A DNA stretch of 64,000 bases from positions 248,001 to 312,000 of the forward strand of contig NW_026570340.1 in assembly GCF_019649055.1 (NCBI RefSeq), given 5' to 3'. The DNA is from Paramacrobiotus metropolitanus. Taxonomy: Eukaryota > Tardigrada > Eutardigrada > Parachela > Macrobiotidae. Position 1 is the first letter of the stretch, and each line of letters opens with the position of its first letter. The notes under the pieces were generated by a model. It did no database searches. It saw nothing but the letters and a program-made list of their open reading frames with translations, and had not been told where the DNA came from. The translations under genes and the position numbers were made by a program. This document shows, piece by piece, positions 35,168 to 45,355 of the stretch.

Positions 35168-38100
35168 CTAATCCCAGCGGTTGAGAACGGTGTCGTCGAT
35201 GTCGAAGCCGCGTCCCGTGTCGTGCCCCTGCCCCTGCCCCTGCCCCTGCCCCTGCCCGTCGACGGCTGCCCGCCCCTGGGCGTCGCGGTTGGCCTGGTCG
35301 ACGCGGATGAGGCAGAAGATGAGGTCGGTGGGGTGCAGGATGAAGTCGCGCGGCGGATTGCAGATGACGAAGCGCTTGGAGGGCGCCACCAGCGCGTCGT
35401 ACAGCGTCATGCGCCGGTACAGGCCCAGGCACAGGAAGCCCCACTTGGACAGCGCCTCCAGCAGCAGCGCGCCGTAGTTCATCTCCTGCAGTGTTAATAT
35501 TCAGTGACCTTTGTTAACTCTCGCCTCACACGCTAACAAAGTCCTTTATTCCAGTATGCTCACCGCGTAGCCGTAGAAGGGGCTGCTGGCCACGCCCAGC
35601 GGAATGTGCCGGATGATGACCTCGTCCTGCACGAAGGCCGCCTTCTCGCCGATCCCTTCCCCACCCAGCAGACCTGCAGCACAACTCGCCGTCAAGACAC
35701 CACATAATCAGCCTGGCTGATGATGGGAAAATGGCACTTGGTAACCCCTTAATCATTAAAACGAATAACTGATTATACAGTACTCGTATAATGGCTCTTT
35801 TATAGCAGCAGCATACAACAGTTTATGCAACAACGCGCACGTATTTATGCCACTTTCACTGCACTGCTGACCACCTGCAGACTGCGGCTGCAGATCTAGA
35901 GTGATAGGATACTTCCATTACAAGCCAACATGCAACATGCTCTGATGCACATATTTTACCAGTTTTCTTATCCTTCAAGTTATTAAGTACCTACATGTAT
36001 TTATGTTGTACAGAGTACAACATTTTTGTGAGGCTACTAATTAATTTACACAATATCCCTGTCACTCGTATATTTTACAATCATAACTCATGAGAACCAT
36101 CCTCAACGAACGACAACATTTTCCCAAAATATTTTCAAACCGATAGCCTATATTCATGCGTTTCATACGTTTTAACTTGTAATATTATAAGCCTGTCAAA
36201 AGTTTTTGAAAATTCCCGATTACTTCCACAAAAACTGGAGAAGACGTCCTCAACGATAATTATTTCCGAAATTATTTTGAAGGAATTACCACTGCATAGT
36301 TAATTAGAATAACAGTTTTCCGGAATACTTCCTAACTTTTAAGAAGGCTGTGGTGAAAGTTTTCTGAAAAGTATTTGACGAAACGTATATTGTGCAGCTG
36401 TAACAATAAGGTCAGTCCTGTTGGGACAAGGAACTGGAAAAGCGCTGTTAACTGCATAATTATAGTAACTGTATTTAAGCAAGAACGTAAGGTACTCTTT
36501 CTGAACAGTATGCGAGGGCGTGGCCACATCACATAAGGGTCATACCGGCGCCTTCGGTGACGATCTTCTCGACCTCCTCGCAGTGCTTGCCGAAGACCAG
36601 CGTGTTGAAGATGTTGTACATGGAGGGATTGAAGAAACTGCAGATGGTCAGGGCGTCCACGACGAAGGAGGAGAAGGCGCGCCCGCAGGCGTACACGTGC
36701 GAGAGGTGCGGCTCCAGCACCAGCCGCGGACTGCGGTCGTACAGGTCCAGGTAGCGCGTGTTGTTCAGCACGCCTGCAACGGGCAATTAACCGGCGACAC
36801 CAGGTGTAAATGACCATCATCAGTCGCGATCGGACAGTTGCGGCGGAGATATACATATACGTACAGAGCTGCGTGATGACGGGGATGTGGCTGCCCATGA
36901 GGTGGCCGACGGGGAAGCGCTCCAGCAGGCTGGACGTGGCCTTCCAGTCCATGTTGCCGCTCAGCTCCTCCTCGATGTTCACCTGCCGGCCCCCGCCTGC
37001 CCAAAGGTCATCAGTCCAATTATAGATAGTCGTAATATTGTGAGTACAGGTTAAACAACCACTGCTGACCTTCGTCGTCGCGGATGGCGAAGCATAATTC
37101 CTTCTCCGAGAATGACATGTCGCGGACGTTCTGTGTGGCGATGATGACCTCCTTGTCGATGAGACTGTGGTGCAGACCCTTGTACAGCAGGCTCTCGTGG
37201 ATGCCCGGCGCGCCCACAATCACCACCATGCGCGCGCTCTTCACGCTCACGGCGCGCAGATCCACACGGTTCAGGGCGTCTCCCTGTACAGAGATTTAAC
37301 CAAATTAGGACGCAGTTAATCCCTTGGAAGGAAAATCCGTCACGGCAACCGCATGCCCTAAGTCTAGTGTCTACCTTGACGACGGTCAGCTTGGGCATGT
37401 TGGTCAGCCACATCCACTCCTTCTCCATAAACTTCGGATCACTGCAACCAGTGCAAAGCAATCAGTTTCCGCTTTATGACGGTCAGCCTGATGTTATATC
37501 GGCCGGAGTACCACAGTATGACGATCTCGGCCAGTCGCTCCGGCCGGACGGTGCTGCTCCGTAGGGGCCACACGAAAGTGTGTAACCCTACAAAATTTAT
37601 TATACAAATATATGTATCTATTAATAATTAATATAGATACATGTACCTACATTATACGAACTACATATGTACCTACATTATAATTATGTACCTAACTACA
37701 GAATACTTCTACAATAGGATGCTACAGATATACTCGTACACATGTTAAATGAATTTAAAAATACATAAATTTGTATGTAATTACCTATACTTCTACCTAT
37801 ATATATAGAGCTAATTAATTTTATTAATATATAATTATGTATAAAGTATAGCTATCTGTGTACGTATATTATACAAAAGTTTAAGTGCTGCCACGAAAAG
37901 TGAATATGTACAGACCGATAGGTTGTGAGTCGGGTTTGGTGAGGATGCAGAGAACGATGTGGTCTTGCCAGTCGCGCATGGCAGCCTCTTGTCGATCCTA
38001 CCAGTCGGAATAATCAGTTACTAACTGCAAATTTGCTACACTCATGAGTCATGAGCACGCCAACAACAGGCCTCACAATGACGATATCGTACAGCCGCCG

Positions 38101-41100
38101 GCCAGGACTCCAGAAGAAGCAGCCGGTGGAGTCGTACAGATAATCCGTCGGCACGTGCTCGTTGTCCAGGTTGTCCAGCGAGGCGGCGGCGCTCAGCGGC
38201 GTGGACGCGGCCGCCGCCTCCTTGGCGCTCTTCCGCCGGAAGCGCAGCGCGGTGGGCGACGCCAGCTCCATGCTTCGCTCCAGGTCGGTGTCAGTGACCT
38301 TTCGACCCCTGCAACGGAGAGAAGGCGCGGTTAACAGCGATCATGATGGATGTAGGAGGCATCTGCACCGTTTGGTTGGAGGATGCGTGGACGCGGACGG
38401 CGTCAGGCGGATGTACTCCCACAACTTGTTGACGGTCTCCGGGGAGAGCGCGTGAGCACGGCGAGCCGCCTCTTCGTCGTAGTAGCTGTCGTCGTCGCTG
38501 TCGGCCTCCTTGGCCGGCTCCTTGGTCGTTACGTTGGCTTTGCCTGTAGGCGCACATAAACCTTATAATTATGTATACGTTGCAAGGAATTACTAGTACA
38601 GAATAACCACGGTGAGACATACTGTCGCACTGGCACTGGCGAATGCTCTTGGGATCGAGGGTGTCGCGGTGGCAGTGCGCACAGTACCTGCAAGCAAGAG
38701 AATTCACAAAAGGTCATCGGCCCCTCGACATGACGAAGGCTGCCTACAGCATGACCGGCGCCAGGTCGGCCACGGTGTCGGCGATGAAGAAGCCGATGCA
38801 GCCGGGAGTGATGCGCACGTCGTCGCCGGGGTTGATCAGCGGGTAGGCGGAGAGGCGTTGGTTCAGCTTGATGGCCACTAGCAGCACGTCGAAGCGCCGG
38901 TAACAGAACCTGCAGCATCAGTATATTTATTTAGCCGGCAGATTCAAATAACGCAGTGTTTGACAGGCTGGCCACTCACTCGGCCAGCTGCCGAAAGGTC
39001 ATCCCCACGAAGGACTCGCTGATGACCCGCGCCGACAACTCCAGGGCGGCACCGCGGCCGTAGTCGCTCTGCCAGGTGCCTTCCCACTGCGAAAGATACC
39101 ATGCAGCGGCTACTTGCTGTACTATCAGCACGGATGTGGCATATGACGGAACCTGCTCGTCTTCCTTGTGGATGCGCGACACGAAGAGGTTGGCCATGAG
39201 CGTGGAGAAGCCGGGCGCGTTGCAGCTCTGCGCCAGCAGACCCAGCCGGATCTCCGCGCAGCACAACACCGCGTCGCCCTTCTCGGCGTTCCATGCCGGA
39301 ATCTTCTGCACGTATTCCTGCGCAGATAGCTCATGTCTTGTCCACGCCCCGGCGCGTTCAGTGAACACAGCAACTTACTTTATTCTTGTAATGTAGAATC
39401 TGTGAAAGACAAGACTTGGCATTAAATGGAACACAGAAATACCGTTGCTTCTCTCATTTCACGATTGCCGCAAGCCAGTAATATAGTTCAAAGTTCCAGA
39501 AATGGATGAATTAGATGGGGCGGGCAAATCGGTTAGCGAGGCATTGAAGGTCCATTAATTTTCATTTCAATTAGTACTGGTACATTTCATTCAATATGTA
39601 GTTTAGCAAGCTTATATATACAGCTAACATTTTACGTATGAACAAGCTTATACCTCGTGTGTGGAGTTTATATATGAAGCGAGCATCTGCCTGCGTAGCA
39701 TTGTACTATTTGCCTGCTGAAGTGTTAACTGGGCAGCGCACCTGGACGAGGACGCGCATCTCGTTGCGGAGGTCCTTGACGGAGACGACGCGCATGACGT
39801 TGATGGCGTCGGCCGAATCCGGTTCGGGGCTCTCCACGTCGGCCAGCAGGAGGACGGCGGCAGCGTCGGCGGCCCGAATGCGGGCCAGATCCCGCGGTTC
39901 CATGACGGAGCCGCGCCGGTACTCGGCGCGGTTGTAATACTGCTTCACCATGCGCTCGGTGTCGGCATCCGGGGGCTGCCTGCAGCACTCGAACACTCGC
40001 ACTTAACAAGCTCTTTTGCAGACAGCTATACGTATCCGCGTTAAGTGGGCAGACGTACTCGCCGAGAATGACCACTCGCACGCGTCGCCCGACATCGCGG
40101 TCGGGATGGTAGAACTCCTGCAGGAAGAGCTTGATGGCGTCGTTCGACACCGTCCCGGACACCACCACATGCCTGCGCAGCAAACACTACTCGTAGGATT
40201 TAGTGCGTAGCAGATTGTACATATATAATTCTAATTTTGTACTTCATTCATCTAAACGTTAGAAAAAGAAAAGCAACGGCCTGGCTCAACAGCACTGAAA
40301 AGCACAACTTACAGGTAGTGTTTGGGAGGTTTGTAGTCTTTATCGTAGTCCGGTGTCCGTTTGACCAGGGACACGATTTGCGGGATCGTGCGACCGATTG
40401 TTGTCTACAGAACAAGCGATGGAACCAAACATATTATTCTACTCAAACCTCGAAATATAACAAGCTAACATGCGCCCTAAATTATTAACAAAATCCGCCA
40501 TTTATTAAAGCGAATTAAAATGTATTAAAATCAGCGAGCAAGAAACGCTGCGTGACTAACGAGTGCGGCCAGTTGGAAGAGGTAGACGGTGAGTTTGCCC
40601 ATGATGGTGGTGACTTTTAGCCCGCTGAGATCGATGAGGGTCAGTCGGCCGTACAAATACTGGAAGCACTTCCAATAGGTCACCGACTGCCCGTTGTAGG
40701 CCTTTTCCGACCACAGCGAGTGGTCGCCGGCGTTCTCAAACTGCAGCACAATAATATTCAACAAGATGCGTGCATGACAAAGGTCACTAGTAAGCGCTGC
40801 AGCCAGCGCCCAACCGAAATGAGCCTACCAAATGCAGGACGCCGGCCGACGTGGTCAGAATGACGACGACCAGCAGGACGAGGTAGGTCAGCTTCAGACT
40901 GCTCTGCTTCTGGAAGAAGCCGCGCTGCGCCACCAGCTCCAGCAGCCACATCAGGTTGTACCAGCGCAGGAAGCTGAAACCTGCGACACAAACAGATGAC
41001 CTCACATTTGGACGCTTCCTTCGATGCTTTGTACCGCGGACGTACCGGTGAAGTAGCGGTTCAGGCAGATACCGCCCACCACGGCCGGGATCACCTGTCC

Positions 41101-42542
41101 GAGCACAAGTGCACCGTTACTTCACTTTACCGGTCAGTAAAATCCGATAGTTATGCTGGTATATATCTCGATACCAGATAATCGACGAAGGAGTACGGGC
41201 TCATCAGCGCGTCCAGTTTGTCGTGCGTCCCTGCAACCTGCCATTAAGAGTAGCCGTGCTCGCATCTACCATTACACAGAGGGCGCTCCGCACCCCGCAC
41301 GAAGGGAGCACCTACTCGAATAATAAGGTAGGCCAGAAGGTAGGCGTTGGCCAGCAGGTCCAGGCACTGCTGCCCGTTGGGCATCGTTCCGCAGATCTCC
41401 AGACTGGGCAGCTGCCTGCACAACGAGTTAGAACGGAAAGGTCACACCTGCGAATTGAGCTGGAGGAGCAGCCGTACTTTGTGACGGACGCCAGGTAGAC
41501 TGCCAGGGAGACCATGGCGCACCCGATGGCCACCACCATCTGCAACAGCGGCCGCCGATTAACTGAGGCGTCTTGCGAACGACCACGTCACCCTTCCCTT
41601 CCCCTGGCGTGATTAACTGCCTACCAGCCAGAAGCCGTGCGTGCTGTTGGGCGAGGTGGCGTCGGCCACCCACTCCTCCAGCTGCGACCGGTCGAACTCG
41701 GTGCGGCCGGTCGTGCTCAGTTGCTTGAGTGCCTATAAGATAACATATATACCGTTTAAGATACCGTTTAGATACATATATACCGCATTTATCTTTCTAT
41801 ATACCGTTTACATGTACAGTACATATAAGCGCGCCGTTGTGTATTAATTAAGGCATACGATAATTTTCTGTATATTCCCTATGACTATAATAATTATTAC
41901 TCCTCGTAACATGAACATATATCTCATGCTCTTCTGACCTCGGTGCGCTGCTTGATCAGCTTCTCCTCCAGCAGGACGTCGGCGCGCACCCGCGCCTGCA
42001 TGTCCAGATCGGCGTCCTCCAGCACCTCGTAGCCGCTACGCGCCCCGCCGTACAACAGACGCCGGTAACGCCGCCCGAAGACGCGCCGGTCGATGGCCTT
42101 GAACAGCCAGAAGAGTAGCACGAACAGCGGCAGCACCAGGCCCACGACGAAGTAGATGCCCTTCAGCGGGATGGCGTTGTCCACGCCGTAGCAGGCCGCC
42201 GGCAGTCTGCAATGAACGCCTTACTACACACGATGCTGGACAGAGGGCCGAGGGGCCCGGATGCACGTACTTGACCGGCTCGCTGGCGTTGTGGCTGGCC
42301 GCGTACAGCTCGGAGACGGATCCCAGGACGGGCGCGGTGGCGGCCGTTGCCCCGGTCAGGTTGTGGTTGTCGTAGAACCACGCGATCATGCGGGCCAGCG
42401 GCGACGCTTCCCAGTCCGCGTCCTGTCTCTCTTCGGCGTCGGAGGAGGAGGACTGGCCGCCTTCCGGTCGGGCGCTGCTAGCGGGAGGCAGGCCGCTGTA
42501 CGGCGCCCAGCGCCAACCGCCCGAGTAGCCGTCGGACGCCAT
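35168..42542 (-). CDS. SLO/BK-like channel protein lacking the K+ selectivity filter, 27 exons
   Basis: Exons (complement): 42271-42542, 41939-42206, 41625-41732, 41478-41539, 41312-41415, 41175-41230, 41046-41094, 40829-40980, 40561-40740, 40313-40404, 40059-40172, 39742-39979, 39379-39399, 39153-39317, 38980-39086, 38748-38909, 38623-38687, 38369-38543, 38077-38308, 37916-37997, 37512-37587, 37375-37441, 37070-37283, 36865-36996, 36546-36773, 35564-35673, 35168-35485. All join in phase to 1282 aa. The order matches Slo1/BK: S0 (YFVVGLVLPLFVLLFW), S1-S4, S5, P region, S6, RCK1 (ADAINVMRVVSVKDL; AEIRLGLLAQSC), RCK2 (YDSTGCFFW; YKGLHHSLIDKE), and the C-terminal block PTDLIFCLI. The pore loop between TYWKCF and MGKL has the normal length but reads LTLIDLSG where BK has TVGYGD. 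The calcium bowl and S4 are also altered. A (GQ)n tail precedes the stop. Two exon borders (38369, 37512) are less sure. The open frame argues for a working protein, perhaps a regulatory or non-conducting subunit. Confidence 0.9.
35222..35258. repeat. GCCCCT hexanucleotide microsatellite in the channel C-terminus
   Basis: About six copies of the 6-bp unit CCCCTG, read on the minus strand as alternating Gly-Gln codons between VDGQ and HDTG. It lies in the final coding exon of the SLO-like gene, past the last conserved block, so copy number changes would alter only tail length. Confidence 0.85.
37588..37915 (-). other. AT-rich intron 20 of the SLO-like gene
   Basis: The 328-bp intron, one of the longest in this gene, holds several near-repeats of TGTACCTACATTATA at about 37640-37700. 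The flanking exons join in phase. No coding signal is seen. Confidence 0.5.
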
Positions 42543-43830
42543 CCGGCCAGTGTCGGCCACCGCGTCCCTCCGCTCGATTCAGTTGCGCTACAACTTCCGC
42601 TCCAACGTCAACGTACGATAGTGTTAGACAGGAAAAGTCAGGCACTTGGTACAGACAGTCTGTGGCAGCGAATCATGGTAAATTCATCTACCGGAACGAC
42701 AGGTTAATAGCATACGCATATACAGGCTCTGTTTACATCCTAGCCGAACCAACAGTCAAAAGGCCGTTTGCAACTTTTCACGGTGTGCGGCTTCATGATT
42801 TCATCCAAGTTTATCAGAATTATTTTATGATTATGATTACAATTCAGCACGGGCCTGCGCACGAACCAGTGGCATAAAAAGGCACATTTAACCAATTAAC
42901 CATATAATTTTCTCATCACTTTAAGGGATAAGTAACTCATGCAAAAGACAATCCGCTGTAACTGTTGATAATCGGCACATCCATCTCCTGACGTCGGGAG
43001 ATGAGAAGTAAGAAGCAGAAGCCGGAACAGCGCGCGTACTCTTGAGTACTTATGCACAATGTTTTCGGTGATTAGATACACAGTACACTATAAAAATAAT
43101 ATTTCTCCCGCCGGCATGCAACTTGCAGTGTTAATCACATAATTAATGTAGTTCCAAGTACTTTACCGTATTTAACTGCCTTGCGCGCGTTACCGATACG
43201 AGATGCTACTTTTACCGCATGACGCAGGTGTTGTACGTGAACCGGCGCTGCTTGCTGCATGCACACTTCCAACATCGCTGCAAAAAAACTGAAAAATGCC
43301 CCAGGAAAAATTGCAGTAGCATTTTTGCTTTCTTATTATGTACTGGTAAACATTGCAACTGTGCTTCCGATTTGAACATTAATCATAACCGCTCAATACC
43401 GAATTACAATGTGCTAATGCTCGTACAAAGTACTACGTACTGCACGTACTATCTTGCTACGATAATAATAATATTATTATTGCACTTTATTTTTATATAT
43501 GCCGCTGTAACGCAACGTCTTAAAGAAACCCTAAGGCGCTGAAAATATGAGAATGGTCAACATTAGACCGCGCGTATCACAAAATATATACGTACAAGCT
43601 ATCCTGCCATGCTGATAATATAATATTATTTTTATATGCATCAGATAATAATATACAAGGGAATCGGAATAATAAAAATCTGCAAATAGTAATGGTATTG
43701 GTCCATATGCCAGTCTGTTCGTCATTTTATTCAGTCAGAAAGTGTGCGCATTCTTGTCATACGCAAAAAACAGCGCGCCTTTTTTACGTTGTTCATGTTA
43801 CCCAAACCTGATATCAGGCTAATTGAGCAG
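42543..43830. other. Intergenic upstream of the SLO-like gene
   Basis: This contains the presumed SLO-like promoter and the 3' side of the secreted-protein locus. No TATA box or protein-like open frame stands out. A short AAT/ATT run is at about 43460-43480. Confidence 0.45.
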
Positions 43831-44114
43831 CTATCGTTTCATTAGAAGAATCTCTAAGCACATCTGAGCGAAGGCGGACCAGAGCAAAGCGTATCCAGTA
43901 CCGCTCAAATCAGCAAAGCGGAAGCGGTGGAAATTGACTACTGCACACCTTCCGTCGAACATGCCGGCACATGGGCGCAACTGCAAGCATGCAGGCACTG
44001 CAGATATTACAGTGGTTAAAGGTCCAGGATCCACGATAAAATGATCTGCAAATTCAGCAAGGGGAGAATTATTACTTGACGGCGAAGACGTTGACTCTTC
44101 AAAGCTGCGAATAC
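43831..44114 (-). pseudogene. 3' coding segment cut off from the secreted-protein gene by an inserted element
   Basis: On the minus strand this segment reads IRSFEESTSSPSSNN onward, about 94 codons to a stop at 43831. It has no start codon of its own. If the 185-bp element at 44115-44299 is reduced to one TA, this segment joins the upstream ORF in frame (1040 + 2 + 284 = 1326 nt). It was therefore probably coding before the insertion. Whether splicing or alternative ends still rescue it is unknown. Confidence 0.5.
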
Positions 44115-44299
44115 TATACAGTGAAACCTGTCTTTTACATACACCGGTAAATACATACACCTGGAAATTACATACGCGGAAAGTTTAACCGACGCGTCCC
44201 ATAGACTGTAATATAACTCTGTGTAATACATACACCTGGATAATACATACGCTTTTGCTTTAACCGAAGATGTATTTAGTAAACAGGTTTCACTGTATA
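44115..44299. mobile_element. 185-bp TA-flanked inverted-repeat element (pogo/Tigger-like MITE) in a coding exon
   Basis: Ends are TATACAGTGAAACCTGT (44115-44131) and its near-perfect reverse complement ending CAGGTTTCACTGTATA (to 44299). The CAGTGAAACC start beside TA is typical of pogo/Tigger-type Tc1-mariner elements. Inside are repeated sub-terminal motifs TACATACACC and TACATACGC plus TTTAACCGA boxes on both sides. It carries no transposase. It interrupts the open frame of the secreted protein. Confidence 0.75.
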
Positions 44300-45339
44300 C
44301 TAACCGTATCGGCGACCAATCCGTACAGCTGCTCCGCTGTCCAGCCGGGCTGCATGGGTGGCACGGGCGGTGCAGCGTCCGCGTAACCGTAACCGCCATT
44401 CGCCGGATAGAGAGGCTGCTGATAACTATTATCAACGCCGTGTCCTCGGTAGGCGGCCGCATCCGGCGCCATTTCCGCCGGATTGTAGAAGTCTCGGGTG
44501 TCGACGTTATTAGCGGCGTTGTAGTCCTTGTAGCCGGTGTAGATGCCGTTCGCCTTGGCCACGTCGATGTACGAAGACGGAGCAGCTTTGTCGATGCTGA
44601 CGGTGGCAGTGAATGGCTTAACGGCAGACACCGGCGCTGGATAGCCTTCCTCCACACTGGACACCTTTCCGCCACTGCTGCCCACGTACTTGTTGAAATA
44701 ATATCCCGGCAAACCAATCACGCTCTTTCCACCGGCGTAATCATATGGAGCGGCAGAGGGTCGTTGTAGGTCTTTTAACTGGTCCTGGTAATAGTTCTCC
44801 TGCGCGAACTGCTGACCAATTTGCCTGCCGATCCCCTTCCCGCTGTACTGGATTCCCTTCGCGGAGTAAGGAGGCGTTTTGTGAGCGTAATTATCGCGCT
44901 CTTCTGCGTCTCCCGCAGCTGCTTCAAACGGCTGGCTGAAATAATCGTTCCCACTGGAGGCGTGGTCCGCGCGCAAGCGCGAGGCGAACCAGTCAGCCGC
45001 TGCAGCCGGTCGGCCGTAGCCGTAAGTGTCTTCGGAGATGACCGCTTCTGCCGTGCTCTCCAGGAAGCCATCCATCAAGCCGTACACGAACGGATGCAGT
45101 ACCGGAACCGGCGCCGGATCGCCGCGATCCCGTCGTTTCCGGCGGCGATCCGGCACTTCCACGTGTCTGCTCACGAAGGATCCGCCTGCCGCTCCTTGCT
45201 GCAGCGACTGTCTAGGCACTCCGCCCACAGCACGCCCATCGCATTCAAGCGAAAATAGCAGCAAAACTAGCAGCGTGACCTCCGCCAGAAGCCCGCTACC
45301 GGCATTAGCGATATGAATTAGATGCCTTCGGCTTGGCAT
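44290..45339 (-). CDS. Secreted protein of unknown function, Tyr/Gly/Ala-rich, truncated by a transposon insertion
   Basis: ATG at 45337-45339. The N-terminus has a basic start and a hydrophobic core (LLAEVTLLVLLLFSLE) typical of a signal peptide. The chain has a strongly basic stretch (DRRRKRRDRGD, a possible furin-type site), then a low-complexity Tyr/Gly/Ala-rich body with GGYGYADAAPPVPP near the end. The frame ends with TGA inside the inserted element, after VADTVSIQ, at 349 aa. I recognise no family. Composition suggests an extracellular matrix, cuticle or secreted structural protein, which is a guess. A donor-like GTTAGT lies exactly at the insertion border, so part of the element might be spliced. 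A CRE (TGACGTCA) lies 9 bp before the start codon. Confidence 0.6.
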   Translation of the reverse strand: MPSRRHLIHIANAGSGLLAEVTLLVLLLFSLECDGRAVGGVPRQSLQQGAAGGSFVSRHVEVPDRRRKRRDRGDPAPVPVLHPFVYGLMDGFLESTAEAVISEDTYGYGRPAAAADWFASRLRADHASSGNDYFSQPFEAAAGDAEERDNYAHKTPPYSAKGIQYSGKGIGRQIGQQFAQENYYQDQLKDLQRPSAAPYDYAGGKSVIGLPGYYFNKYVGSSGGKVSSVEEGYPAPVSAVKPFTATVSIDKAAPSSYIDVAKANGIYTGYKDYNAANNVDTRDFYNPAEMAPDAAAYRGHGVDNSYQQPLYPANGGYGYADAAPPVPPMQPGWTAEQLYGLVADTVSIQ

Positions 45340-45347
45340 TGAGGCAA

Positions 45348-45355
45348 TGACGTCA
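45348..45355. promoter_or_regulatory. Palindromic CRE (TGACGTCA) just upstream of the secreted-protein start
   Basis: A perfect 8-bp cAMP-response element, ending 9 nt before the ATG on the minus strand. Such sites bind CREB/ATF factors. Its place so near the start codon implies a very short 5' UTR or a transcribed site. Confidence 0.4.
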
